The notes under the pieces were generated by a model. It did no database searches and was not told the origin of the DNA. It worked only from the letters and a program-made list of their open reading frames with translations. A stretch of DNA of 64,000 nucleotides from Vigna angularis. Its lineage: Eukaryota; Streptophyta; Magnoliopsida; Fabales; Fabaceae. Shown one piece after another: positions 13,053 through 27,129 of this stretch. A program made the position numbers and the translations under genes. Location of the stretch: NCBI RefSeq assembly GCF_016808095.1, contig NC_068973.1, forward strand, positions 16,240,501 through 16,304,500. The letters run 5' to 3'. The first letter of the stretch is position 1, and each line of letters starts with the position of its first letter.

Positions 13053-15049
13053 ATGGCAGCTTTTTCATACCAGTACCATCCTTTTCTGGTTGATCCTGCA
13101 TTCTTCCCCAGCAACATGAACACCCCTTCTTCTCCTTCTCCTCCCCAGTTTCACCTCCCTCAGGAATCATCTTTTAATCTCACAAACCAGGAGACTAGCT
13201 GTGTTGACCAAAGCTCCAAGATCACCATCAGTGACAATGAGCCTTCTGTCACAAAAAACCTTAGCCCTCAGTCCTCTGTGGTGGTGGACAAGCTTGAAAC
13301 CGGTGAACAGGTCACTCAGAAGGTGAACACTCCGCCGTTGAAGAAAAGAAGAACCAGAAATGGATCTTCCTTGACTAGTAACACTCAATCCAAGGTAAAT
13401 AATTTCAGTTTAATTTCTTTATACTCACAAAGTTTCATTCTGTTAATCCAGCAGAAATCATTCTTGCTTTAACAACTTTTAAGATAAACTTACTGTACAG
13501 AGTTTGTTGCGGCTAGACTATACTATATAACTTTTTGCAGTAGAAATGAATGATTTATGTTCTAGCTTTATTTGTTTGTTTTCAGAAAATGTTGTAGCTT
13601 TATTAATTATGCAAGTTTCGGGCCTTTTTCCAGCATTAAAATTTGCTATAATATAATTAGAGTTTAGTGTGTTAACCAAATTAGTATTGTTGTTTGTTTA
13701 TTATTCTAGGATACTGCAACAGAAGGAAGAAGCAAGAAACAAAGGAAGAACAATGGTGGGGTGAAAGAAGAAGACAAGGCAAAAGAAGAGAAGAAGGAGC
13801 AGAGAAAATGTCATGAAGAGCCCCCAACAGGCTATATCCACGTCAGAGCAAGAAGGGGTCAGGCAACGGATAGCCACAGCCTTGCGGAGAGGGTACTGTA
13901 CTCTCTTAACAACTTGAAATTATCGATGGCTGTGGGGCCCACTAATGTGCTGGCTGCCTTGAGTTTTATCTTCATGTCTCATTCTAATGTTGCAAGAAAA
14001 TGGATTTCAGGTGAGAAGAGAGAAGATAAGTGAAAGGATGAAGGTGCTGCAACGGCTTGTGCCAGGCTGTGATAAGGTAGGTAAAGTAGCACTTCATGTC
14101 ACACTTCTGTAGGACCAATAATTTTATTTTCCTTAAAAATAATATTGAAATAAGTTTATGACTTAACAACAACTCCTTTGTTATTTTTTGTGTGATTTGT
14201 GAAATGTGGTTGTGTTCTTGTAAGAATTGCCCTTTATACATTAGTTTTTTCCCATTTCTTCTGACAGCTTCATGTGGTTTGGTTTTTATCTAGGTGACTG
14301 GAAAGGCCCTTATGTTGGATGAAATAATCAATTATGTTCAGTCTTTACAGAATCAAGTTGAGGTACCCTTAACGGATTCAATTGTTTTTCTGATTAATAC
14401 TTCACCTTGATTATTCATCATGGATTAGCTATATACCATTTGTATTATTCTAACAAGCTAGCTATGCCTGTAATTTCTGCAGTTCTTATCAATGAAGCTT
14501 GCTTCCGTGAATCCCATGTTTTATGACTTGTCAACGGATCTAGATACCCTCTTGGTTAGACCAGAGGTGAGGATTGATAAAGAAAATTAACAATTTCCTT
14601 GTTGACTGAGTTAAACATGTCTAATCATGAGCTAACATGTTCTCTTTGAACTTTTCAGAAACTAAATAGCATGGCATCACCATCACCACTACCATGTGTG
14701 TCACATTGCAACAGCCCCAACCAAGCCACAACTTTTGCTGATACAACCACCATGACCCCCACCAACATCTTTCACAATGCCACTGACTATCTTTTGGATA
14801 ATTCAGCTTCATTTTTTCTTCAAGGCCAGAGGTCAACTATGTTCTCTGAGGAGGTATAAACGCAATTAACCAATTTTCAATGTTAGAAAAAGAAAAAAAG
14901 GTTTTCTATACTACTACTACTATCATTATTGTTGCTGACAAAAACATCATTTTCAGGATACCGGTAGTCATTTCTGGGACGCAGAGGACCAGCGACAAAA
15001 GTTTCTTCATCCATATGGATTCAGCAACAACTTATGTTCCTTTCATTAA
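13053..15049 (+). CDS. BHLH137: bHLH transcription factor, bHLH137-like (BEE-related group)
   Basis: Nuclear DNA-binding regulator. Seven exons, all with GT-AG borders: 13053-13394, 13710-13892, 14011-14076, 14294-14362, 14483-14566, 14659-14853 and 14957-15049. Every exon is a whole number of codons; together they give 343 residues. The N-terminus [15 protein letters not shown] is followed by a Ser/Pro-rich stretch and a KKRR basic patch. The bHLH region (about residues 157-215) shows the basic part [26 protein letters not shown], with the H-E-R triad expected to bind the E-box/G-box, helix 1 [13 protein letters not shown], then [29 protein letters not shown]. The intron inside the basic region and the SMKLASVNP tail match subfamily XII (BEE1/2/3, CESTA, bHLH137), linked to brassinosteroid and growth responses. 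The start is the first ATG after a pyrimidine-rich leader. The closest name is by N- and C-terminal resemblance (ending FSNNLCSFH), so orthology to Arabidopsis bHLH137 is likely, not proven. It looks intact. Confidence 0.93.
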
Positions 15050-18000
15050 TAAATTTTTTTCCCAAAGCTGCCCTAAAAAATTACGAAATTGATGTAAGTT
15101 TTCACATCCTATCTCTTATTAAAACATTATAATATAACTCAATGATATGTGGTTCTGAGTCTGACCCTTTTTTTTAATAAAACTTCCTCAGGATTTAGCT
15201 TTTACACTAGGTAAGAAAACCCAAAGAGGAGCGAGAATGAGCCAAAAGGAAATTAGACATTAGGAGAAAAAACCAAAGCTACGCTTGGTATCGGTATAAG
15301 TACATCATTTCAGTCGAAGAAAAGGGTAATTGGTGGCGTAAAGAGTCTGGCTTGGTTCCTAGTCCATCAGATTAAAGTGACCTTTGAAGATGAATAAAGG
15401 GCACCAAAGTTAATGGATGAAGAACCAAAAGGACAGAAAATACCGACCAAATAAGACCATATCTTTTCTAGATCCATTGTTCTGTTCCAGTGATTTTTGA
15501 CTCTCCAAGGACTTATGATGCACAAATTCCGAGAGACTATCAATCCTATACACAGAGCAATGTCATGTAAATTATCAAAGTATTGATTCTTGTGGTGGCA
15601 GTTATTCTGTTGGTACAGTTAATTTCACCATTATTGAGAAACGAGGGTTGATGCTACTGATTATGTTCTTGAAATGACTGGCCATGCATTTCTTTCTTGG
15701 TCTAGTTAGCTTTTATGTATATGTATCTGCAGAATCTTCATAGTTTTGGCATCCTTATGATTATTGTTGTTATATATTTATCCATCCACAGCCAAAGTTT
15801 CTATAACTAGATGTTCAACCTCAAACTGTCAGAGTTTAAAAATTAATAATGATTAATTTCGTATACTATGATTCATTATTTTCTTTAAAATTTAATATTC
15901 TGACGCTGCTTAACGAACCAATGCATGCGCGCCTATATATGTTCCACTCACATAAGAAAATTCGGTGTAGTTGTAATATTGATTGAGAAGTCATATTCAT
16001 GTATCAATGGTAGAGTCGTGATCCTTTTATATTGTTAATTATATACAAGTTATAATCAACGAGTGTGTACTTGCGTTACTCCATTAAAATATTGGTCAGT
16101 TTCGTTTAATTTCAAAGGTAATCAATTTAATTCGCCTGTTTAAAGATAGTAAATGAATTGACGTGACAATTTTTTGTTTCCATAGACAAAGGAGTTCTGT
16201 CTTTGTTACAAGGATAGAACTGTCAAAAGGCTAAGAAGATCCTCCATACTTTCAGAGTGCATGTGCAATGGGAACACAGAAGAAATGCTCTCAATCTATG
16301 TACATTGAACCATTACTAAAATGTGGCGAGGCTACATGATAGAAATATTAAGTACAATGACCTTTTACAAATAGCTCACAAGGACGTGGTTAATTGGTTA
16401 TCTTAAAGATTTTATCAGCTGAATAATTATAAAGCTGAAGTAAATTATCTTTCAACTTTACCCTAAACCGATCTTCTTCTTGTTATCGTTGATGTAATAA
16501 ATTAATAGTGAGTTGAATTTTTTCTGTCAGGGCCAACTAATGAATCATTTATTTTTGTTAGCTTTATATATGCATATGAAATTCAAATCATAGATATTTA
16601 AACATGGGCTCTTTTATAGAGCTTGTGCTCAATTTGAGAGGACAGAAAATTCCAAATTTTCCTTATCCCTATGAGCAACTGGTTTAGTAGATGCTAATGT
16701 GAAAACAAAGAGAAGTTGGTTCTAAATAGTTTGAAAATCAATATGTCTATGTATCAATCGACTATCTATTTGTTTTGACAAAGATGTCAACTAGCATTTA
16801 TTCATAGCAAATAAACCAGATACTCCATCTACCTCATAAACTGCTGCTCAATAACGAAAAAGCCTACATTTTGGGCACCATATTTAAAAGAAGAATAGAC
16901 GTCTACATTAAAGTGAAGACACAAAAGTCACATGTGGTTTAGTTACAAGAAAAATAGAAACGAATGCACATAAAATGAAGTGAAGAGAGAGAATTTCACT
17001 CCCAAGAAGCTAAAAGAATTCTTTCCCTTAACCTTTGCGTATGTGTGGATATAGACAGTCCATGTGGATTTTGTGTTCCACTTGTTTTCTCTGTGTCGAC
17101 CCCCATGTTGCACTGTCCTCTCCAATCATATGCACCATCTTCTTCTATGCGTCTTTTCTAATTGAGGCTACAGATATACACACAACATGATCAACTGGGT
17201 TTTTGATGTATCTTGCATAACTAGCGTTAGTTGCCAGAAAGAAAGAAAGAAAGAAACTAGAAAAGAGCTTCATATTTATTCAGTCATGTGTCTAATCCTA
17301 CCCTTTTTCCCACAGACACTAGCCTGATCTAGAACCAACTACATCATCTAGATTATCTGTTCATGCTTGTAATTTGCAATAGATACGTGAGTATATGGCA
17401 CCCACCAATTTATCATGCCAGAAGCTATCTAAGTTAATGGTGATTAGTTTTCATATTAAATTGTTTTGGATTTCACATCATGACTCATCAATGCTGGATT
17501 TGGACACTGTAGAAACTGTTCTCTGGGCCGTTGATGCATGTTTGTCACTTGACACCTTAAGTATGCCTAAGAAAAGCACATGACTTAGAAAGCAATGTTA
17601 AAAGTTGGAACACACTTCCCAACCAAACCAGTTTGAGAAGACAAGGTGCTGCCATTTGTTTAGCAATAAACATATTTGTTGGTGCCCAAAGAAGTAAAGG
17701 CTGTACATATTTGTTGCTCACCAACACGTCCATCTGCAATTCAGGGGTCCCCCCTGTTTTTATTATTTTAGGGTTTCCTCAACTGACAAGCAATGCAGCA
17801 CTGGCCTTGTCTCTGCTTGACATTACTTCTTGGTTCTGTTTTTCTCTTCATCTTTCTACCAATCATGTTTTCCGAACTCTGGTCACAATTTTGTAACAAA
17901 TTACAATTAAGTGTCGTTGATACAGCTACAATTGCAACCTCAATATTGTGTGACCCTCTAAATCTTGATGATGTGGCCAAAATCCCAGTGATAACCAGTT

Positions 18001-20235
18001 GCCATACCTCCTCTTTATACTTATTGATTATGACATTCAATGTTGAAATTGAATTTAATTAATGATGTTTTGTTCTTGTTGAGCCCGTAGCAATTAATAT
18101 CTTCCTTCAAAATCCTTGATTACTGATATTCTTGATAACCCGTCAAAGTCCACAATTCACACAAGATTACCTTAAAAGGCTTAAAGTCGTTAGCAAAAGT
18201 ACATGAATTGTTTCATCTTTAATTCTATCTCGTGCTCAAACTTAACTTCAAAGCAGGGATTTGCCTCTTCAAAGTTAGGGGAGTGCATGATAAACTATAT
18301 TTATAACTAATTGTTCATAAAATCAGCAATTGCAGTAGAAGTTAACTTCAGAATTAATTATACATTTTATCAATATAGCTCTATTCTTACACACTTTTAC
18401 TTGGAGGAATTGGATTCTTTATTCGCTTGGTCTCAAAAATTCTGATGTTAGATGGTTCCTGTCAAAAGGAATATATCTAAATAAATTAAGTTTATTTATA
18501 TTTAGATAAGAAAAAGTTAACTTTTTTAACAAATATTAGGACCTTATCTTTATTTTTTAAAAAAAAAGGGTTACTTAATCTTGAAAATAAAATATTTAAA
18601 ATGCATTTTTAAATAAAACATGGTTTTGAAAAATTAAACAAATAGATGGGTCCTATTATTGTCTGTGGGTACAACCTATGACAAGTCTGAACCTAAGCCC
18701 CCTTCTGACTTGTGCATATAAAGCAACAAGCATGAGCTTGAAAGATGTTAAAGTGTCTTCCTCAGACGGTGTAATAAAGAAGTTAGAGAAAGGTTAATTA
18801 TTGATTTATTAAATTTTGCCCAAGTTATTATTATATGCCTCAAGAAGAAGAAGAAGGAAGGAATAAAGAAAAAAAAATGGAATAATATAAATGAGGCTTT
18901 GAATCTGTATAATAATCAAGTACTGGCTATGTAACCAACCAACTGTACGTTTCATCATGTCTAAGGTAATCATAATGGAGTTCTATAGTTTCCCAAGTAA
19001 ATACTCCCATGGACCCATCTCTTCCATTTACCACAGTAAGCTAAATTGTACGACTAATTATTTACTGTTGCTACTTTCAAACTTAGGATTTAATCATCAA
19101 CATGGATTCGAGTCTTTCAGGACCATCATTCCTTGGTAACTTTTGGGAGATAAAAATGAACGACCATAGACACACCCTTATATACTGTAGCTGGTTTCAG
19201 TGATTTTCCATGATAGTTAAAGCTGCAGTCATTAATGACTTGGGTTGGGTTGGCTTGGGACATGGCTAATCGAGAAGTACATAAGATTCGTGCGTACGTT
19301 AAGGGTGCATTAACTTTTTACCAGTCACTGACTGATACCAAAAAAAGCAGTAACATGGTCAATTACTAAACCGTGAAGGTTATTCCATATTGATGAGGTT
19401 TTGGAACTAATTTAAAAAATAAACAGTTAATAGTGTCACAATCTGATGTCAAATGTAAATCTACATCCATTTCTCATTTGATAAAAGATAAATGACAGGA
19501 TCAGGATCGGGATCAGTCTTGTGATAAGCTTGATGTAGAAGCTTGTTTGTCGTGATGATTAAGTCTACATCTATGTATGACATGAACTTCCTCTATACAA
19601 AGACTGATTTAGAATATTCAAGATCAGAATTTTTGTAGGAAATTTAGAAAATTAAAAGAATATGGATTGAAAAGTTACTAAAATTTTAAGTTTTTCTTTA
19701 ATAAAGTTATAGAACTTCAATGATTCCAAGATGAGGTAAATGTTTATGTTACGAGATTTAATTTAGGTTTAAGAACACTTAATTTGGGTGTATAAAACTG
19801 AAGATATGACTACGAGATCAATCTAAACAAAAATGAATTTTTGAAAATCTAGTGAAGGAAGAAGATGAAGTGATGACAATGAAAAATGAAATGAAAAAAA
19901 ATCAATCTTTCAAGAGAGATAACACAAAGTATGAGAAAGTTTTTTTGATATAGTCAAAGAAATTTTTGAATCACTAGAAAACTTAGAAAAATTAATTTTA
20001 TTAAGATAAAAGAAATAAAATCAATTATTTATAAATGAAACTCTATTTCTTCTTTTAGAAATGGTTCGGCTTATTTAGAAGCTTTAGGTATCATAATTAC
20101 AAAATGAATCATTAATTGTAATTACATTCTACTTATACTAGTAATGATCTCACTACTTAATGATTTATTATAATTGAGATTATGATAATCAAAAGTCATC
20201 TAAAAACATTCAGTTATGCATCTTTTTTTATCTTC
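15050..20235. other. 3' end of the bHLH gene and intergenic spacer
   Basis: 15050 to about 15600 may be 3' UTR, with a possible intron at 15094-15191 (GTAAGT...CTCAG). Beyond that no gene is recognised. Open frames at 17395-18062 on both strands overlap each other, have no known motif and are treated as chance. A short GAAA repeat lies at 17236-17256. Confidence 0.45.
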
Positions 20236-20267
20236 CAAAGGCTTATGACTAAGTGATGAATTGGGCT

Positions 20268-21498
20268 TGATCAGAGTCGTATTCAAATCAAATTAATATG
20301 CAATTAAGTGTAGTATACTAGGAATGGATTCTTAGGTCGTCTCTCAAGGACCAAATGTGGTTCGATCATTAGATCGAATACGTAGTGAGGGGGTTTGGAC
20401 AGTTTTACAAATTCAAATTAACACAACAAATAATGCAAATTAAACGATGATTAAAACAGATTGGTTACTAATCAGATTGCAATGCTCCCAATCACGGATC
20501 ACAAATAAATCATTTGTTCCTCTCACCCTTAATCCAACATGAATCAATCAACTAATCGGAGATTAAAATTATTTTCATGACTGCGAATTAAGTAAATGCA
20601 CACACATATTCATTGAGTTATGCACAAACACATTAATCAACTAAGCGAAGATTATCATGGACAAATAAAACCACTAAGTGTGAGCAAAATTCAACTGCAC
20701 AAAACATATTTCATATGTGTGACAGGACAATTAAGAACAAAATCACAATAATTGTCCAATAATCTCAAGGAAACATCACAATCTTCATAGTTACTAACCC
20801 AACAGAAATCAAGCTTCCATTAAATACAAAACGAATCATAAAATTCAATGATGAACAAGGTATGGATATGAAACAAATAAAAACGCTTAGAAATGAAAAT
20901 CTAGCAATAAAACAAACCCAGAAAACGCAAATGAAATTGAAAACGAAATGCAAAGTCAAGAACATAAAATGTAAATGATGCTGCAAAACGTAAAAGATGG
21001 ATAACGAAAATGAAACAAGAACAAAAAATAGAATTGGAAATCAAAACAAACTTCAAATTAAATTTGAAAAACGAAAAATATAAAGAAACCTCAAAGGAGA
21101 AATTGTTCTGCATTTTTGCCCAATGGAATAGTAGATTCAGCGAATGGAATGAGGGGCTACTGAGCACTAAACCCTAGACTGCAAAGTCAGCCTCCACTTT
21201 TGGGCTTCTTCCAAATCTGTCCAAAAATGGGCCTAAAACCTAAATTTGGTCCAATATTCAAATCTGGTCCAAAAATTAAAAGAATTAAAATTACAAACGA
21301 AATTAAAAACAATTGTTGATGTGAAAAATAACAAATGATGTAGTAGTACTCTTATTGTCCCAAAATATGATTACAAAATTTGTCCTGAAAATTAATAATA
21401 AATAGCAAAACTGATGAAATATTAGACAATTAAGTACAATTCACTAATTAAATTGGGTGCAGAAAGCCAAGTGAATATGACAAAATAATGATTCATCA
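20268..21498 (-). mobile_element. Solo LTR of a Ty3/gypsy-type retrotransposon
   Basis: A 1,231-bp block with TG...CA ends (TGATCAGAG...ATTCATCA), flanked by GGGCT at 20263-20267 and GGGCC at 21499-21503, a 5-bp target duplication with one change. Removing it restores a continuous host sequence that matches another copy at 23783-23859, which confirms the borders. The wording 'GGTCGTCTCTCAAGGACC' near 20337 and an A-rich GAAATGAAA interior resemble gypsy LTRs of legumes read on the minus strand. No internal retroviral genes lie between the ends, so it is a solo LTR; the long minus-strand open frames inside it (20765-21167) are not genes. Confidence 0.82.
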
Positions 21499-21545
21499 GG
21501 GCCCTTATTAAACCTGAAATAAAACCAAACTAAAACTCATTGCAC

Positions 21546-21845
21546 TTAGAATGAACCAATCCCCCTTTCTTGAAGCTTTGATTTCCTTTGTTCTAGAAAC
21601 ATTTCCTTTCTCAAGTGCACCCAAACCCAATCTTCGAGTTGGAAGACAACCTTCTTTCTACCTTTGTTAGCTTGCCTTGCATAGATCTCACTTTTCTTTT
21701 CAATTTGAGCTTTCACTTGCTCATGTAGCTTCTTCATACTTCAATTTAGCATGCGTTTCTTTATGCTTAAACATGTAATTGTTAGGCACAAGTAGCAAAT
21801 CAAGAGGAGTTTGGGTTAAATCCATACGTAATCTCAAAAGGTTAA
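21546..21845 (-). pseudogene. Ty3/gypsy integrase C-terminal fragment
   Basis: A minus-strand remnant of the gypsy polyprotein: a PFEITYGFNP-like start near 21840, then (after a frame change) LDLL and THAKLKYEEA, and the 63-codon stretch 21546-21737 with KKLHEQVKAQIEKK, ANKGRKKVVF and DWVWVHLRKE. These are standard post-catalytic integrase motifs of plant gypsy elements. Catalytic residues, RT and RNase H are absent, so only about 300 bp of the element persists. Confidence 0.85.
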
Positions 21846-22859
21846 AAATTAGTTGTGTTATTGACTATCTCTCATCCAATCTTTACTCATCAATGTTGAG
21901 ACAAGATCGTCTAGAGAAACTAGACTGTCCAACAACTCATATTTTGAAGTTTAACAAACAAACACCCAAAGAAATATTGATCATAAGATATAATGTTTAA
22001 TGGTGACATGTACTAAAGGATAATATCGAATTAAACATGTGTCTATCAGATATAACAATATAACTAATGCATTGAACAAGATAAACGTTTATAAAGAATA
22101 CAATGTTTGAAGTAAATTTTGTCTAAATGAAAGTAGCGTCTGATACAATAACAACACATCTATATAAACGTTGACGCTTAAAAATTCAACATTCAAACGT
22201 GTAAGGCCATCAAACATTTTTCAAGACGGGCTACCTATGATATCAAGATAACACATTAAATGCCATCAAAAGATGCATAATTATCTGATATCTCAAACAA
22301 CTCCAAGGCACAAGGTACATGACGCTTAAACATTGACGCTTAAAAGTTCAACATTCAAACGTGGAAAGCTATCAAACGTCTGTCAAGACGAGCTACCTAG
22401 GATATCAAGATAACACACTAAACGCCATCAAAAGATGCATAATTATCTGATATCTCAAACAACTCCAAGGCACAAGATACATGACGTGCCAAACACTATA
22501 GAACCCTCAACAAAATATCCTATCAGCATAACATTTTAACAAAAATTGTAGCATTTAAAAAGAAGTTTTGCTAAATGTGTCTAAACGATGTACTTGAGCT
22601 TAGAGGACTAATGAAACAAAAGGCTTATAAAATCATATCATACCAAACGTTTTACCTTCAAGCACTGCATTTATCAAAATGTGATGGCATGTGACAAAAT
22701 GTTTTGAACACGCAACGTGCTTAACGATCATCAACGTTTAAAACTTTTAATGTTGTACGAAAAAGTTCCACTTTGCTTGCATGCTTTGTTCTTGTTATTT
22801 ATGTAGGTAATGTTAATACTAAAGCTTTATTCAAAAGCGCTGCACAAAGGACAAAAAGA
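21846..22859. other. Repetitive DNA around a 162-bp duplication
   Basis: No gene is recognised. It holds the tandem duplication listed at 22171-22494 and otherwise looks like decayed LTR sequence. Confidence 0.4.
22171..22494. repeat. 162-bp tandem duplication
   Basis: TTGACGCTTAAAA at 22171 and 22333 start two copies that share ATTCAAACGTG, CAAGACG(G/A)GCTACCTA, GATATCAAGATAACACA and ATGCATAATTATCTGATATC. Differences are few, so it is fairly young. Confidence 0.88.
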
Positions 22860-23780
22860 CGTTGGGTGATAAGAAGACATTCTTAGAATTTTTCCTTAAG
22901 CTTTTGCACTAAAAGGTCCTACAAGCTACATTTGAAAGAAAACACTGATAAATCACTGCCACATTACAACATAGACCTAAGTTTGACCAGCTATCTAAAA
23001 AGGGCTATGAAGTCTACCCAAATGTCAACTCTATGTCTAATGGTCATTTCTCAAGAAGGCTACATAAAGAATGTGAAAACAAAAGAGAGAAAATGAGAGT
23101 GTGAGAGAGAACATGCACAGGAAAGATCATTAAATACTAGCTCTACTCTACCTCGAAGCATATGTCGTTTGATGCTCTTCAACCTAAAAGGAAGAACCTC
23201 ATATGCTCACAAATTGTATTGTATTGTATTGATACTCTCTTTGAGAGTTACTCATATTTGTATTTGTAATCAAACATTGATTGTGTTTGTATTGAAACAC
23301 TTGTATTGAGCTATATGGATTAGTCATGATTGACTAGGGAACCATGAGTGGTAGACAATACTCAGTGTACACCTAAAGTGGTTATAATACTTGAAAACCA
23401 GGAGTTAGTAAACTCGAACTAGTCAGCATTGACTATGGTTGATACTAGAAGTGGTTATAATACTTGGATACTAAGAGTAGTTAAACTCGGACTAGTCAGA
23501 ATTGATTAGGGGACCAGGAGTGACGAGAATATTCGTGTATATCAGGAGTGATTTGTACTCAGTTGTAATCTTGGATAAGATTAGTAAAACCTCTCAAGAG
23601 CTCTTGAGGGAAACTAGACGTAGCTTAAATTGAGTGAATCAATATAAAAATATTTGTGCTATCATCTTATTTGTAATGTTTTCTTAAAAACACAATCATT
23701 TAACCCCTATATCAGACCGTTTAACTCTTACTATAGTTGACAAGCGTTTGTTTTTGAAAATACTATTCAACCTCTTCTTT
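22860..23780 (+). repeat. LTR-like segment with imperfect internal repeats (copy 1)
   Basis: Contains GAGAGTG-rich leader-like DNA, a TTGTATTGTATTG stretch and repeated blocks such as 'AGGAGT...AAACTCG(A/G)ACTAGTCAG' at 23330-23540. The same architecture recurs inverted at 36640-37600 and direct at 47300-48150. I read it as the R/U5 part of one LTR family; ends were not defined. Confidence 0.45.
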
Positions 23781-23859
23781 TGATCTTCAAAAGAGTGATG
23801 GCTAAGTGCTTAATTAGACTTTTATTAAAACTTGAAATAAAACTAAACTAAAACTCATT

Positions 23860-26397
23860 AATTTATTGATCTAAAACATAATTTGGTTAACCAATTTTAT
23901 AAAATTATTGAACTATTATTTAAATAAACTAATTATTTAGAGACTAAAAATAAAATAATACGTTAGTCTTTGAAAATTTAAACCATGATGCAATTTACCA
24001 CATTTATCTTTCTCTATGAAATTGAACCGAGATTTAAATAATAAGGAGAATTCTTATTTTCTTAATCTTGTCATATTCATATATAAACATCTTTGTCTCT
24101 GGTCCAATCATAAAACATGATTAAAAAAGTGAATATGCGGTCTTATCATGGGTTATTACAAAGCTTGAGTGGGATTAACATGACTGCAGGTCTAATCGTG
24201 AGGTGTACTAGTAAATCTACAAAACCCCTTTAAATGGTAATGATAACAAGTTACCAGGTCAGAAGACGCACATATTGCCCGATTAATCTTGGTCCTAGAT
24301 GGTAATGATGAGTTAGATTTGTGATTGGGATATGATTTAAGATTTCTTTTTGTATTTTGTAATATATGATGATATGTGTATCTTGTTATCTAATCTGTCA
24401 ATAAATAAGGCTTATTGGGAAGATATTGATCCAGCATTAAGGATCTAAAGCTATAACTAAATTGTCGGATACATGGTTTGTCGGGTATACCTTACATAAA
24501 TCCAGTTACGTATTGATTTGCTAAAATGTGGATGTAGCTGTGACATTGACACCACAACTTTCCCCCAACCAATAAAAACAGTGATTAAAACTTAACAGTG
24601 CTTAGATTCATGATTAACATCAATTATACATTATAAAGAGGGGAGTGCACGTAGAGGACGTCAACCACTCATTCAATTGCCAGAAACATCCCAAAGACGA
24701 CAGAAAACATCTCAAGGATGTGTCTCCGGCTGCTTCAACTTGGACTGAGATTAGCTAAAAAACAACAAAGACCTATAAAGACAGATAGAGATTCTTTTTA
24801 AACCCAATTAATACAATAAATGTAACAAATAAATGAGCCCATTTTCTTCCTACAATGTATTCAAATATTTGGGTTATTTGAGTCCAAATATGCATTTCTT
24901 AAATATATTAGGAAACAGAGTTTTGTTAAAATATGTTTGAATGAATTTTTTTATAAGCATTTCTATTAAAATGAAAATGAATTTATTTATAAACTAAAAA
25001 TCATATTATGTATGAATTAATTAGTAGAAGTTTTAATATGCTGTTTAAAATAATATTTGTATCCTAACTGTAAGTGAAGAATTGACCACATTCACAATAA
25101 TCTAAGCATCTTACTAAAATCTGTTTAGGTAGACTCATTATTTATGTTAAGTATTTCAACATAAAGAGAATATTTATTTATTTATTTAATTTTCTTTTTA
25201 TTATATTTTTCCAGAAGTATTTATTAGAACTTTATTCAAACAAATTCTTAATTATTTTGAATAGACTTAATTGCTGTGCAAACGCCTGTAATTTCTATCA
25301 AAAAAGGATATCAGAATATCTAGGATTATTAATGATATAATTAAGTTAAACTATATATGGTATCATAGATTATCAAAGTATTTTACGTGACATTATATAT
25401 TGCTTATCTATGCATAAAATCAATCTTTATGTGCATGTGATTAATATTATTAATGACTTGATCTTAAATTTAAAAAGTTGAATGTGTATGATTTAAAAAT
25501 TGAAATTTAGAAAAGAAAATTGAGTGATAATTGTATTAGGAGGTGAGAGACCAAGGAAGTGGAAGTAGTAATCTTAAATGAAAAAGATGTGTTCCTTGGT
25601 GTCTGTGTTGTTGGGGAATGGATAAGGACAGGAGATTATCTTGTAGCTATTAGGTTGTTTATGAGTCCCATACACAGAAGAGAGACTTAATTTGGAGGAT
25701 GAGGGACCAGGTGAGGGTGCAGATAACAGTGGGAAGCAATGAGGGGGTGAGGCCCACATGGGGCCCGACAGTGGAGGGAGGAGCAAACCTGGGCTCATGG
25801 CATGGCCCCTTAGGCCATTGAATTGGCTTGTCCCTTTTGTCTAGAGAAACAAGAAATGAAGAAGATAGAAGGTGACATTGATTTAATGCAGAGGTATCGA
25901 TACCCCTTTGCATTTTTAGACATCCCATGTCCCAACAATGCACTTCCAGGTTTACTCCATTTACAACCAATCACTCGACTTTTCTTTTCTTAATTTATCA
26001 CTACCACCACACATTCTAATAATATGCACTATCCCAAAATCTCTTAATTTTAAAATAATATTTTTTAGAATATGTTTTTCCTTGGAATCATGAACACGAC
26101 CTTCCGATGACAAGATTTTAATTAACACTAATGTGTATTCTTGAAAGTTGAAATATAGGAGAGATTTACTCTAAAACAACATCTGTCGCTAAGTTAATAA
26201 GAGATTTTGGATCGAGTAGAGTATGAGTGAATGTGTATTTCTGGATGAAATATTACGTGTATGTATAGAGTTTGTGGACCCTTTGACTTATATGATAAAA
26301 TTGGTAAAGACAAAAAATTAAATATGAATGCATTTTGATCAATAGCATAATAGCACAGTGATTAACGAATGTTGTTTTTAATATGAGATGAGTAGGT
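23860..26397. other. AT-rich spacer with a GC-rich island
   Basis: Mostly AT-rich with no gene recognised. 25640-25960 is markedly more GC-rich (GAGGGGGTGAGGCCCACATG) and carries overlapping minus-strand open frames of 74 and 103 codons without any known motif. No splice-linked partner exon is seen. Confidence 0.45.
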
Positions 26398-27129
26398 TGT
26401 TGGGGTTAGATTTCACCAAGTTCATTCTCATGTATGTAAGAATTCTTCTTTATGTCTTAATGCTAACGTCACTCACTAAATCACTTAAACCGAATCCCTC
26501 GGCGAAATAAGCATGTCCTTAATCACTAGTTCATGCAATTCCTAGCATTCCTAGTAATTAAATGTAAAGATCAAGAGCTTTAAGACGACCAAGACTCATA
26601 CCCTCATCCTTGAGAAATATTACTCTTGGGAGTAATTCAACAAGAACCTGAATTGTAAGCAACCTTCCGACATTCATGCAATTCATAAATCATGCTATTG
26701 AATGAGTTAAAGCGTTGTAACATATGAATTACTCTAACAATTAATGAAAAAAAATATATTATTAAGAATCAATTCAAATACATGAGAGTTCACAAGGTTA
26801 CGTTATCCCTCAACAACAAATAGAGTTTAGTTCACCATAGACATGGTGAAACTACATGAATAATGGAGAAGAATGAGATAGAAAAATCCTAAAAGTAGAA
26901 GGTGGAAGCTCCCGCATCCAAATCTGAATCCAAAGATTGAAAGAGTGTGCTGCTGCGCTCCCTTTGCCAAAGATACAAAACCTAGTGCGTCTGAATCCTT
27001 TAAACAGAGTCGAATCAAAACAAAAACAAGGTCTGACCCATGTCGCTTGCGACTCCTTCATAGTTTGACTCCCCTTCCAAATCACTTCATTAACCTACTA
27101 AAACAAGGGAATTTAGTCATAAAATCATT

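Noticed and set aside
17950..17975. AATCTTGATGATG match to part of miR172
   Set aside because: Only 13 contiguous bases match and no star-like partner or hairpin lies nearby.
17395..18062. Overlapping open frames of 60-90 codons on both strands
   Set aside because: No domain, no splice partners, mutually overlapping in opposite senses.
20765..21167. Phe-rich minus-strand open frames
   Set aside because: They lie inside the solo LTR and reflect its A-rich GAAATGAAA composition.
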